Source: JBBSEX01 sp038239345 | GTDB taxonomy: Bacteria; Acidobacteriota; Terriglobia; Bryobacterales; Bryobacteraceae | Assembly: GCA_038239345.1 (NCBI GenBank) | Contig: JBBSEX010000009.1 | Coordinates: 173,998 to 237,997 of the forward strand | Direction: 5' to 3' | DNA length: 64,000 nucleotides | Shown: in pieces, positions 26,301-35,193 of the stretch | Numbering within the stretch: the first letter of the stretch is position 1 | Layout of the letters: the number at the start of each line of letters is the position of its first letter | Position numbers and translations under genes: made by a program | Notes under the pieces: model-generated | Told to the model about the DNA's origin: nothing | What the model saw: the letters and a program-made list of their open reading frames with translations, nothing else | Databases searched by the model: none

Positions 26301-28193
26301 ATGGATAGATCACCAATGGAGAATCAACTGGCCAGCGAACTGGAGTGCACGAAAGCGAAGCTCGCCGCTGCGCTCGATGCCTTCCCGGACCAGTATTTTG
26401 AGCTCAATGGCGAAGGCGTAGTCCTGCACTATCACGCGGGTGAAGGCTGCACCCCACTGAAGGATGTGGAGGGCCGGAAGCTTGCCGTGGCACTGCCTCC
26501 GGACATGGCGCAGGAGTTTGTGATTGCCCTGAAACGGGCTAAACGGACCCGGGCCACGGTCTCCTTCGAGTTTGCGATCCCCGATTCGCGAATCTTCCAG
26601 GGCAAAATCGTTCCCTTTATCGACGAGCACTACCTGGGAATCCTACGCGATGTCACCGACCAGAGGCGGGCCGAACAGGATTTTCGCGGTGCCCAAGGGC
26701 GCTATCGGGAACTTCTGGAAAACGCTAACGATTGCGTCTATACGCACGATCTGCGCGGCGATCTGACCTCAATGAACCGGGCGGCGGAGATCATCACGGG
26801 CTACACCCGGGACGACATTCTCAACATGAATATCTGTCATGTTGTCGCGCCGGAGTATCTGGAACTGGCAAAGAGCATGATCGAGCGCAAGCTGGGCGGC
26901 GGCGGGCCGACGGTTTACGATCTGGCGATTATTTCCAAGGACGGGCGGCGGCGTTTACTGGAAGTCAGTACTCGTTTGCTGTTTCGCGATGGCGCGCCAG
27001 CCGCCGTGCAGGGTATCGCCCGCGATATCACCGAGCGCAGGCGGATGGAAGAACAGTTGCGGCAATCGCAAAAACTGGAAGCGATTGGCGTCCTGGCAGG
27101 GGGAGTGGCGCATGATTTTAACAATCTCCTGACCGGTATTCTGGGGTACACCAGTTTGTTGAAGGCCGAAGCTCTGCCGCCGGAGCGTGTAGGTGAAGCC
27201 ATTGATGTCATTCAGCGCGCAGCCGAGCGGGCGGCCGAACTCACCAGCCAGTTGCTGGGGTTCGCGCGCCGGGGCAAGCACCAGAATGTCGCTGTGGATC
27301 TGCACGACACCCTGCGCGAGGTTGTCGGACTGCTGCAACGAACCATCGACAAGAACATTCGCCTGTCGTGCGCCTTCAATACCAACCACAGCCGGATATT
27401 GGGCGATCCGGGCCAGATGCAGCAGGTCTTCTTAAACCTTGCGCTGAACGCCCGCGATTCCATGCCCATCGGCGGCGAGCTGGTGTTCCGCACGGATATC
27501 GTGGATGTCGGAATCAATGGGCTGGATCTGGACCCTTCCCTGCCGCCGGGAGCTTATGTACGCATCGCCGTCAGCGATACGGGAGTAGGGATTCGCGAAG
27601 ATATCCGCGACCGGATCTTCGAACCTTTTTTCACCACGAAAGAACCATCCAAGGGTACGGGCATGGGCTTGGCGATGGTGTACGGGATTGTGAAGAACCA
27701 CGGGGGCGTAATCCAGGTGGAAAGCGAAGTCGGGAAGGGCTCGGTCTTCTCGCTCTATTTTCCGCTGGAACCGAGCGCCGTCACTGCCCACGAGCCGTCT
27801 CAGGAAGCACCGCGCGTGGGGCAGGGACGAATTCTTGTGGTGGACGACGAAGAAGTAGTTCGCAAGGTGGCATCCTCAATGTTGCGCAACTTGGGCTATG
27901 AAGTCGTGGCGCAACCGGGAGCGCGTGAGGCGATTGATTATTTCCGCGACCACCACTCCCAGATCGACCTCGTTTTACTCGATGTCGTGATGCCGATCAT
28001 GGGCGGCAAGGAATGTCTCGCCGCCCTGCGGGCGATTAATCCTTCTATCCGGGCGATTCTTTCCAGCGGCTACGGCCACGATAGCGAGTCCCCCGAAACA
28101 GCGGAAACCGAAGCGGCCTTTATTGAAAAGCCATACCGGCTTACCGAATTTGCCCGCAAGATCGCCTTCGCGCTGTCATCGAACGCCGCTTAA
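26301..28193 (+). CDS. Soluble PAS hybrid histidine kinase with C-terminal receiver
   Basis: Cytoplasmic two-component sensor; no transmembrane segment is visible. From this start it is 630 residues; an in-frame ATG at 26265 would add 12. I favour 26301 because AGAGG lies 11 bases before it and the added residues look non-conserved. An N-terminal PAS-like region (about 10-130) precedes a clear PAS/PAC pair (RYRELLENANDCVYTHDLRG to GIARDITERRRM). HisKA has GGVAHDFNNLLTGILGY, the CckA-like type in which H is followed by DFNN. HATPase shows SDTGVGI and GTGMGLAMVYGIV. The receiver is complete (VVDDEEV, LLDVVMP, EKPY). Its target is not visible. Its stop overlaps the end of the convergent DUF4097 gene by four bases. 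Confidence 0.9.
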   Translation: MDRSPMENQLASELECTKAKLAAALDAFPDQYFELNGEGVVLHYHAGEGCTPLKDVEGRKLAVALPPDMAQEFVIALKRAKRTRATVSFEFAIPDSRIFQGKIVPFIDEHYLGILRDVTDQRRAEQDFRGAQGRYRELLENANDCVYTHDLRGDLTSMNRAAEIITGYTRDDILNMNICHVVAPEYLELAKSMIERKLGGGGPTVYDLAIISKDGRRRLLEVSTRLLFRDGAPAAVQGIARDITERRRMEEQLRQSQKLEAIGVLAGGVAHDFNNLLTGILGYTSLLKAEALPPERVGEAIDVIQRAAERAAELTSQLLGFARRGKHQNVAVDLHDTLREVVGLLQRTIDKNIRLSCAFNTNHSRILGDPGQMQQVFLNLALNARDSMPIGGELVFRTDIVDVGINGLDLDPSLPPGAYVRIAVSDTGVGIREDIRDRIFEPFFTTKEPSKGTGMGLAMVYGIVKNHGGVIQVESEVGKGSVFSLYFPLEPSAVTAHEPSQEAPRVGQGRILVVDDEEVVRKVASSMLRNLGYEVVAQPGAREAIDYFRDHHSQIDLVLLDVVMPIMGGKECLAALRAINPSIRAILSSGYGHDSESPETAETEAAFIEKPYRLTEFARKIAFALSSNAA

Positions 28194-29116
28194 TTCTTCA
28201 CCAGGTGGATCCGGCCGTTCGATGTGGAAAGATCGATCATCGGTCCGCCCGAACCCAACTTTCCATCCAGTTCGTGTTTGGTGTGAACTCCGCCTTCCCC
28301 GCTGACGTCGAAATCCGTGTCGATAGAAGAGTTCGATGTATGGGCGCGAACCCGGCCGTTGGCGCCGGCGGGAAGATGGACGGTGATGGACGAGTTTGAA
28401 GTAGTGGCATGAATTTCGCGGGCGTTGTCGAGTGTCAGATCGATGGATCCGTTGCTGCTGTGCATCCTTACCGGTCCGTTGCCCGCGCCATCGGCCAGTG
28501 CCAGCGTGATCCCGCCATTGGAAGTATTGGCTTCCAGCGAACCGCCCTTTATGTCGCCCTTGATCTTGCCATTCGACGTGCGCAACGTGGCATTCCCATT
28601 GACGGCTTCCAAATCGATGGCGCCATTCGAGGTCTCGATATCGATATCGCCCTTCACCCGGCTCAGATGCACCGCTCCATTCGAAGTATGCAGGTGGGAC
28701 GACCCTTCGATGTCCTCAATATGAATGGCGCCGTTGGAACTGCGGATATTATCCAGAAGGATTTTCCGGGGAACGCGGAGCGTATATTTCGCGCCCATGT
28801 TGCCATGAGCGTTCGTAGGCAAGGTCTTAAACCGCACCGCCCCAGGGCTGTTTGAGGTTTCGATCTTGATGGTATCCAGAAGATCCTTGGAGCGGGCGAA
28901 CTTGGTGCCGGTTACTTCTACTTCGTTCTTATCCCAGCCGGCGATATCGACGGCGCCGTTGTAAGTTTCCAGATTCAAAGTGCCCCCCGGTTGCAAGGCG
29001 AAATTGTAGTGAAAGTCTTCCTTGTAGCGGTCTCCGCCGTCAAAATTCATTTCATCGCAACCCGCCATTGAGAGGAACGCGACAGTCGCGCCAAGCATAC
29101 TGAAAATTGCTCGCAT
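28190..29116 (-). CDS. DUF4097 family lipoprotein with TSNG beta-solenoid repeats
   Basis: Probable lipoprotein of 308 residues. The signal peptide ends in a lipobox-like FLSMAGC, so Cys19 would be lipidated. The body belongs to the DUF4097 beta-strand repeat family. At least nine [TSR]SNG or TSNS motifs recur every 18-25 residues from about residue 130 to the end (TSNGAVHL, TSNGAIDL, TSNGKIKG, TSNGGITL, SSNGSIDL, TSNSSITV, TSNSSIDT, TSNGRIHL), as expected for rungs of a right-handed beta-solenoid. Family members often sit beside anti-sigma or two-component genes; here it is convergent with the PAS hybrid kinase. The start is well fixed, with GGAGATCT immediately before ATG. Confidence 0.83.
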   Translation of the reverse strand: MRAIFSMLGATVAFLSMAGCDEMNFDGGDRYKEDFHYNFALQPGGTLNLETYNGAVDIAGWDKNEVEVTGTKFARSKDLLDTIKIETSNSPGAVRFKTLPTNAHGNMGAKYTLRVPRKILLDNIRSSNGAIHIEDIEGSSHLHTSNGAVHLSRVKGDIDIETSNGAIDLEAVNGNATLRTSNGKIKGDIKGGSLEANTSNGGITLALADGAGNGPVRMHSSNGSIDLTLDNAREIHATTSNSSITVHLPAGANGRVRAHTSNSSIDTDFDVSGEGGVHTKHELDGKLGSGGPMIDLSTSNGRIHLVKN

Positions 29117-29213
29117 AGATCTCCTTTCTCGAACCGTATACGCAGACTGGCGGATCTTCGTTCCGCTATTCTTTTATTGAACCGCAAAGGCCACGGGTTC
29201 GTCGCCATAATAC

Positions 29214-31646
29214 ATGCTGCAGGATCTAAAATTCGGTTTAAAGCTTTTATGGAAGCAAAAAGCTTTCACGATATCCGCTCTGTTGACGCTGGCGCTTTGC
29301 ATCGGAGCGAACACGGCAATTTTCACCGTCCTGAACGCCATCGTATTACGGGGCTTGCCGTTCTCTGAACCAGACCGCTTGGTCACGATGTACAACGTCT
29401 ACCCCGGCGTCGGTGTCGACAAAGGCTCGAACGGTGTTCCAGACTATCTTGACCGGCATAAGCTGACAGACGTCTTTTCCGATGTCGCTCTGATTGGCAA
29501 CAACGGCTACGACGCCGGCCTCGAAGGCAGCCCGAAGCGAATTCAAGGCCAGTACGTGACGCCTTCTTACTTCAAAACGCTGCGCGCCGAACCGATTCTA
29601 GGCAGGGCCTTCACGGAAGAGGAAGCCGTTCTGGGCAAGGAAAAGGTGGTACTGCTCAGTGAGGGCTTGTGGAAAGACATGTTCGGGCGGGACCCCCACG
29701 TGTTGGGCAAAGATCTGCGCTTGAGCGGATCGCCATATCGAATCGTCGGCGTGATGGCCGAAGGATTTGGAATTTTGGGCGACTCGCCGCGCCTCTGGGT
29801 GCCCTTCGCGTTTACGCCGCAGCAGACCTCCGACGACGCCCGGCACAGCAACAACTGGGATATGATCGCCCGGCTGCAACCTGGCATAACACTATCCCTG
29901 GCGCAACAGCGGCTGGACATCCTGAACAAAGAGAATATGGAGCGGTACCCGAAATATCGCGAACTTCTGATCAACGCGCGGTTTGCGACGAAGGTTACGA
30001 GCCTGAAAGACGAGATGACCGCCGACATCCGTCCGACGCTATATCTGCTGCAGATCGCCGTCGGAGCGGTGCTTCTGATTGGCTGCGTCAACCTGGCGAA
30101 TCTGATGCTGGTGCGGTCCAGTATCCGGATGAAGGAACTGGCGATTCGTTACAGCCTTGGCGCGGGCCGCCTGCGGTTGAGCCGGCAATTGCTGACCGAG
30201 AGCCTTACGCTATCGATACTCGGAGGAGCGTTGGGCATCGCCGTTGGTTACGCCGGCGTTCGCCTGTTAGCGATTTTAGGAGCGAAGGAACTTCCCCGAG
30301 GAAGCGGGATCGCGATCGATGGCACGGTGCTGGCATTCACAGCCGCCATCGCGATTTTTACGGGCCTTCTGTTCGGAAGTATTCCGCTGATCTCGATGTT
30401 CCGTAATGACCTGAATCACGTCTTTCGCAGCAGCGAACGGACCGGCACCACTAGCGGACGGGCGTTGTGGATCCGCTCGGCGTTGGTGGTGTCACAAATT
30501 AGCCTGGCGTTCGTGCTGCTGATCGGGTCGGGCCTGCTGACTTTGAGCTTCGCCCGTTTGATGAACGTAAATCCCGGGTTTCACGCGGAGAGTGTACTGA
30601 CAGCGCATTTCTCGCTGCCCTCGACGCGATACAAAGACGACGCTACGGCGCGCGGCTTTATCACAACCTTGCTGGAACGAGTGAGGACCCTACCGGGCGT
30701 CCATACCGCCGGTGCGATCACCACGCTTCCCTTTGCAGACGGCAACAACTCCAGTGTTCTAAGCGTTGAGGGGCACCCGCTGAAACGTGGTGAGAATCCG
30801 CCGGTACCACAGTGGAGTATTGTCGACTCAGGATATTTTCCAACGATGAATATCGCGCTGATGGAAGGCCGTAACTTCACCGAGGCCGACACAGCCGAAG
30901 CCCAAAAAGTGGTGGTTATCGATCAGTTTCTGGCTAAGAGATATTGGCCGAATGGCGATGCGGTCGGCGGTAAGGTTCGACAGGGCGTCGAAGCAAAAGA
31001 TCCGCTGATGACAGTGATTGGCGTAGTGGCCAATATAAAGTCGAACGACCTGGCGGAAAAGAGTCCGGTGGGGCATGTCTACTGGCACTACAAGCAGGAG
31101 GTGCCGCGCAGCATGTATCTGGTGGCCAAGGCCGAGCGCGAGGGCACGAATCTGACTTCGGCGATACGCCAGGAAATTACCCGCGCCGACCCCGAACTAC
31201 CGATGTACGACACCAAGACGATGACTGAGCGGATCTCACAATCGTTGTTAAACCGGCGCGCGGCGATGATTCTCTGCATGATCTTCGGGGGCTTGGCGCT
31301 GCTGCTTTCGGCTATCGGGGTATATGGCGTATTGGCCTACACGGTGACGCAACGCACCAGGGAAATCGGAATCCGCGTAGCTTTAGGCGCGGAAGTGCGC
31401 GACGTGCTTCGCTTAGTGCTGGGGCAAGGCTTGCGGCTGGCGGGCATCGGCTTAGTCGCCGGAGCGATCTGCGCTTTGGCGTTGACACGACTGATGACGT
31501 CGATGCTTTACGACGTGCAACCAGCGGACCCCATCGTATTTATCGCTGGCGCGACAACGCTCGGCCTGGTCGCTCTAATCGCATCGCTGATACCGTCGCT
31601 GCGGGCGCTGCGGATTAAGCCGGCGATTGCCTTGCGGTATGAGTAG
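29214..31646 (+). CDS. MacB/FtsX-fold ABC permease of the acidobacterial duplicated orphan type
   Basis: Inner-membrane permease of 810 residues. It has two MacB periplasmic core/FtsX halves in tandem: a first helix at about 20-45 (ALLTLALCIGANTAIFTVLNAIVL), a periplasmic part with ...GRAFTEEE, three helices around 275-400, a second periplasmic domain (EGRNFTEADTAEAQKVVVI) and three C-terminal helices with TRLMTSMLYDV. The QRTREIGIRVALGA and IRMKELAIRYSLGAGR motifs are the coupling segments. The layout matches the ADOP family, TIGR03434, abundant in Acidobacteria and normally not paired with an ATPase gene. No ATPase is adjacent here either. Substrate and role are unknown. Confidence 0.9.
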   Translation: MLQDLKFGLKLLWKQKAFTISALLTLALCIGANTAIFTVLNAIVLRGLPFSEPDRLVTMYNVYPGVGVDKGSNGVPDYLDRHKLTDVFSDVALIGNNGYDAGLEGSPKRIQGQYVTPSYFKTLRAEPILGRAFTEEEAVLGKEKVVLLSEGLWKDMFGRDPHVLGKDLRLSGSPYRIVGVMAEGFGILGDSPRLWVPFAFTPQQTSDDARHSNNWDMIARLQPGITLSLAQQRLDILNKENMERYPKYRELLINARFATKVTSLKDEMTADIRPTLYLLQIAVGAVLLIGCVNLANLMLVRSSIRMKELAIRYSLGAGRLRLSRQLLTESLTLSILGGALGIAVGYAGVRLLAILGAKELPRGSGIAIDGTVLAFTAAIAIFTGLLFGSIPLISMFRNDLNHVFRSSERTGTTSGRALWIRSALVVSQISLAFVLLIGSGLLTLSFARLMNVNPGFHAESVLTAHFSLPSTRYKDDATARGFITTLLERVRTLPGVHTAGAITTLPFADGNNSSVLSVEGHPLKRGENPPVPQWSIVDSGYFPTMNIALMEGRNFTEADTAEAQKVVVIDQFLAKRYWPNGDAVGGKVRQGVEAKDPLMTVIGVVANIKSNDLAEKSPVGHVYWHYKQEVPRSMYLVAKAEREGTNLTSAIRQEITRADPELPMYDTKTMTERISQSLLNRRAAMILCMIFGGLALLLSAIGVYGVLAYTVTQRTREIGIRVALGAEVRDVLRLVLGQGLRLAGIGLVAGAICALALTRLMTSMLYDVQPADPIVFIAGATTLGLVALIASLIPSLRALRIKPAIALRYE

Positions 31647-31700
31647 GAGGTAGCGGGTAGGGCGTGGGGCCACTTCCCCCAACCTACCGCCCACCACCTC
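31646..31700. repeat. GC-rich imperfect inverted repeat upstream of pyc
   Basis: Between the permease stop and pyc, GGTAG/GGGTAGG elements at 31649-31662 face CCTACCGCCCACCACCT at 31683-31699; GGTAGG (31656-31661) pairs exactly with CCTACC (31683-31688). The right arm is closely related to CTACCGTCTACCACCC at 35178-35193 just after pyc. It may be a small dispersed REP-like element or part of a hairpin that ends permease transcription. Confidence 0.55.
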
Positions 31701-31728
31701 TTTGGTACCTTTAAAAATCGTACCAGTC

Positions 31729-34700
31729 ATGAAAAAACTTCTTGCTCTCAACCGTGGTGAAATTGCGATCCGTATCTTGCGCGCGGCCAATGAGCTGCAT
31801 ATACGGACCGTGGCGGTTTACTCCCAAGAGGATCGGCTTAGTCTGCATCGCTTCAAAGCCGATGAGGCGTATCTGATCGGCGCGGGCATGGGGCCGGTTC
31901 AGGCTTACCTGGATGTGGAAGGCATTGTCGCGCTAGCTAAACAAAAAGGCGTCGACGCGATTCATCCGGGTTATGGTTTCCTAGCGGAGAATCCGGCGTT
32001 GCCCCGCGCTTGCGACAAGTACGGGATTACGTTTATCGGACCGGATGCGGAGCTTTTGGAACTGCTGGGCGATAAGACCGCGGCGCGGCATCTGGCCGAG
32101 CGGGCCGGCATCCCCGTGGTTCCTGGCACAGCGAATGCCGTGGTGGACAATCTGGAAGATGAAGGCCAGCGGATTGGGTATCCGCTGATTGTGAAAGCAG
32201 CGTTCGGAGGCGGCGGGCGCGGCATGCGCGTGGTCGATAAGCCGGAAGATCTGATCGCGAAAGTTGCCGAGGCGCGGCAGGAAGCGGGGTCCGCGTTCGG
32301 CAACGACGCCGTGTTCCTGGAACGATACATCCGCCGGGCGAAACACATCGAAGTGCAAATACTGGGCGACAAGCACGGGAATTTGCTGCATCTGTATGAA
32401 CGCGATTGTTCCGTGCAACGGCGTCATCAGAAGGTGGTGGAAGTAGCACCGGCGGTTGGGTTGGACAATCGCATCCGCAAGGAATTGGCCGACGCCGCGG
32501 TTACACTGGCGAAATCGGCGAAGTATTTCAATGCCGGCACCGTGGAATTTTTGGTGGATATCGACACGGGCGAATGGTTTTTCATTGAAGTGAATCCGCG
32601 CATTCAAGTGGAGCACACCGTAACCGAAGTAGTTACGGGCATCGACATTGTTCGCTGTCAGATTCAGATTGCGCAGGGGCTTACGCTACATGGCCCGGAG
32701 ATCAATCTACCCCCGCAGGAAGAAATGCCGCTGCATGGTTTCGCTTTGCAATGCCGCGTTACCACTGAGGATCCGGCAAACAATTTCGTACCCGATTACG
32801 GAAAGATTCACACCTATCGATCGCCTGCTGGATTCGGTATCCGGCTGGATGGCGCTTCAGCTTATGGTGGCGCTGTAATCACGCCTTATTATGATTCGCT
32901 GCTGGTGAAGATGACTGCCTGGGGGCGCGAATTTCCCCACGCCTGTCAGCGGATGGACCGGGCGCTGCGGGAGTTCCGCATTCGCGGCGTGAAGACCAAC
33001 ATTCCCTTTCTGGAGAATGTAGTTAACAACGAAAAATTCCAACAAGGCGCCGTCACCACTTCGTTCCTGGCGGAGACGCCGTCGCTGTTTAAATTCACGC
33101 CGCGAAAGGATCGCGCTAGCAAACTGCTGTCCTACGTCGCCGAAGTGATTGTCAATGGAAACCCCGAAGTGGCCAATAAGCCGCGCCCGGCGTCGGTCCG
33201 GCCGGCTCGCATTCCGCCGGCGATTGTGGAAGCGCCCCCGGAAGGCACCAAGCAGTTGCTCGATCGCACCGGGCCGGAAGAGTTCGCCAAGTGGACGCGG
33301 GAACAGAAACCGCTGCTGATTACCGACACGACGTTTCGCGACGCACACCAATCGTTGATGGCGACGCGCGTGCGCACCTATGATCTGATGGCGATCGCCA
33401 ACTATGTCTCGCATGCATTGCCGAATCTCTATAGCGTCGAAATGTGGGGCGGCGCGACGTTCGACGTCACGATGCGCTTTCTACTGGAAGACCCCTGGTT
33501 ACGGCTGCGGCGCTTGCGGGAAGCGATTCCGAATATTTGTTTTCAAATGCTGCTGCGGGCATCGAACGCGGTGGGTTATACCGCTTATCCCGACAACGTG
33601 GTGGAGGAATTCATCAACGAGTCCGCCGATCAGGGCATCGATATTTTCCGCATTTTCGACTCGCTTAATTGGCTGCCGAACATGAGCGTGGCAATGGAGG
33701 CGGTGCGCAAGAAGAATCGTATTTGCGAGGCGGCGATCTGTTACACGGGCGACATTCTGGATCCGCAGCGGGAAAAGTATTCGCTCAATTACTACATCCG
33801 GATGGCGAAGGAACTGGAGAAGATGGGCGCGCATATTCTGGCCATTAAGGATATGGCGGGATTGTGTAAGCCGTACGCCGCGAAAAGATTGGTGGAGGTG
33901 CTGCGCGAAGAGATCGCGTTACCGATTCACTTTCATACACACGACACGAGCGGTATCAACTCGGCCTCGATTCTGAAAGCAGCGGAGGCGGGCGTGGATG
34001 CCGCCGATTGCGCCATCGCTTCGATGAGCGGGGCAACCAGCCAGCCGAATCTCAATTCGATTGTCGCCGCGCTGCAACATACTGAGCGGGACACGGGACT
34101 GGATCTGCATAGTCTGAATAATTGCTCCGATTATTGGGAGACGGTGCGTACCTATTACAAGCCTTTCGACAACGCGCCGCTGGCGGGGACGGCGGAGGTT
34201 TATCTGCATGAGATGCCCGGCGGGCAGTATACGAATTTAAAGGAACAAGCGGAGGCGATGGGCCTGGGCATGAAGTGGCCGGAAATCGCTCGAGCCTATG
34301 CCGAGGTAAACCTGGCGCTGGGCGACATCGTGAAAGTGACGCCGTCGAGCAAGGTGGTGGGCGATCTGGCGGTGTTGCTGGTGAGCCGCGATATGACCGT
34401 CGGCCAATTCCTGGAGCTTGGGCCGGATCACAATTTAACCATGCCCAACTCCGTGGTGGAGATGCTGCAAGGATCTTTGGGCCAGCCCGAAGGCGGATGG
34501 CCGGAGCCGATTACACAGGTTGTGCTGCATGGAGGCAAGACGACACCGGGTCGCCCGGGCGAGCATCTGCCGCCAACCGATATTGCGGCGACATCGGCTT
34601 CGCTCGAAAAAAAGGTGGGGCATAAGGTAGCACGCACCGACGTGATGAGTTATCTAATGTATCCGGATGTTTTTCTGAAATTCGATAAGGCGCGATCGAG

Positions 34701-35160
34701 CTATGGCAACGTGGAAGCGCTTCCCACCCCGGCGTTCTTCTATGGATTAAAAAAAGAGGAAGAGATTCTGGCGGAACTCGAACCCGGCAAGACGTTGGTG
34801 TTGAAATTCCTGACAACGAGTGAGCCGCAACCGGACGGCGCGCGAACGGTGTTCTTCGAATTGAACGGCCAGCCGCGGGAAGTTCGAGTTCGCGACAAGG
34901 CATTGAAGGCGACGGTGGCCGCCAGATCGCAAGCCGATCCGTCACAGCCGGGGCAAATCGGAGCACCGATCCCAGGCGCGGTAACGGCGGTGCACGCGGA
35001 TGTAAATCAGAAAGTGGCCAAGGGGGATCGCCTGATGATCATGGAGGCGATGAAAATGCAAACCACGATTTATGCACCCATCGCGGGCAAAGTAACGCAG
35101 AGGCTGGTGAATCCTGGGGACAACGTAGACGCGAAGGATTTGTTGATGGTGCTGGAATAG
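31729..35160 (+). CDS. pyc: Pyruvate carboxylase
   Basis: Biotin-dependent anaplerotic enzyme converting pyruvate, bicarbonate and ATP to oxaloacetate, 1,143 residues from this start. Biotin carboxylase is first (KKLLALNRGEIAIRI, ATP-grasp GGGGRGMR, EVNPRIQVEHTVTE). The carboxyltransferase follows at about 530-820, with TTFRDAHQSL, the metal/substrate segment HFHTHDTSG and ATSQPNLN. The allosteric linker comes next and the biotinyl domain is last, with MEAMKMQT carrying the biotinylated lysine. The single-polypeptide form matches bacterial and mitochondrial Pyc. The start at ATG 31729 is chosen over an in-frame TTG at 31702, because homologous N-termini begin at MKKLLALNRGEIA. It is flanked by related inverted repeats. 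With citrate synthase in the window it points to TCA replenishment. Confidence 0.95.
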   Translation: MKKLLALNRGEIAIRILRAANELHIRTVAVYSQEDRLSLHRFKADEAYLIGAGMGPVQAYLDVEGIVALAKQKGVDAIHPGYGFLAENPALPRACDKYGITFIGPDAELLELLGDKTAARHLAERAGIPVVPGTANAVVDNLEDEGQRIGYPLIVKAAFGGGGRGMRVVDKPEDLIAKVAEARQEAGSAFGNDAVFLERYIRRAKHIEVQILGDKHGNLLHLYERDCSVQRRHQKVVEVAPAVGLDNRIRKELADAAVTLAKSAKYFNAGTVEFLVDIDTGEWFFIEVNPRIQVEHTVTEVVTGIDIVRCQIQIAQGLTLHGPEINLPPQEEMPLHGFALQCRVTTEDPANNFVPDYGKIHTYRSPAGFGIRLDGASAYGGAVITPYYDSLLVKMTAWGREFPHACQRMDRALREFRIRGVKTNIPFLENVVNNEKFQQGAVTTSFLAETPSLFKFTPRKDRASKLLSYVAEVIVNGNPEVANKPRPASVRPARIPPAIVEAPPEGTKQLLDRTGPEEFAKWTREQKPLLITDTTFRDAHQSLMATRVRTYDLMAIANYVSHALPNLYSVEMWGGATFDVTMRFLLEDPWLRLRRLREAIPNICFQMLLRASNAVGYTAYPDNVVEEFINESADQGIDIFRIFDSLNWLPNMSVAMEAVRKKNRICEAAICYTGDILDPQREKYSLNYYIRMAKELEKMGAHILAIKDMAGLCKPYAAKRLVEVLREEIALPIHFHTHDTSGINSASILKAAEAGVDAADCAIASMSGATSQPNLNSIVAALQHTERDTGLDLHSLNNCSDYWETVRTYYKPFDNAPLAGTAEVYLHEMPGGQYTNLKEQAEAMGLGMKWPEIARAYAEVNLALGDIVKVTPSSKVVGDLAVLLVSRDMTVGQFLELGPDHNLTMPNSVVEMLQGSLGQPEGGWPEPITQVVLHGGKTTPGRPGEHLPPTDIAATSASLEKKVGHKVARTDVMSYLMYPDVFLKFDKARSSYGNVEALPTPAFFYGLKKEEEILAELEPGKTLVLKFLTTSEPQPDGARTVFFELNGQPREVRVRDKALKATVAARSQADPSQPGQIGAPIPGAVTAVHADVNQKVAKGDRLMIMEAMKMQTTIYAPIAGKVTQRLVNPGDNVDAKDLLMVLE

Positions 35161-35193
35161 GTGGTGGGCTCGTGATCCTACCGTCTACCACCC
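35160..35193. repeat. Inverted repeat after pyc, related to the one upstream
   Basis: GGTGGT at 35160-35165 pairs with ACCACC at 35187-35192. The right arm CTACCGTCTACCACCC resembles CTACCGCCCACCACCT at 31685-31699. It lies between convergent pyc and the propeller kinase (stops 18 bases apart), so it may help end transcription from both sides; there is no T tract. Confidence 0.5.
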
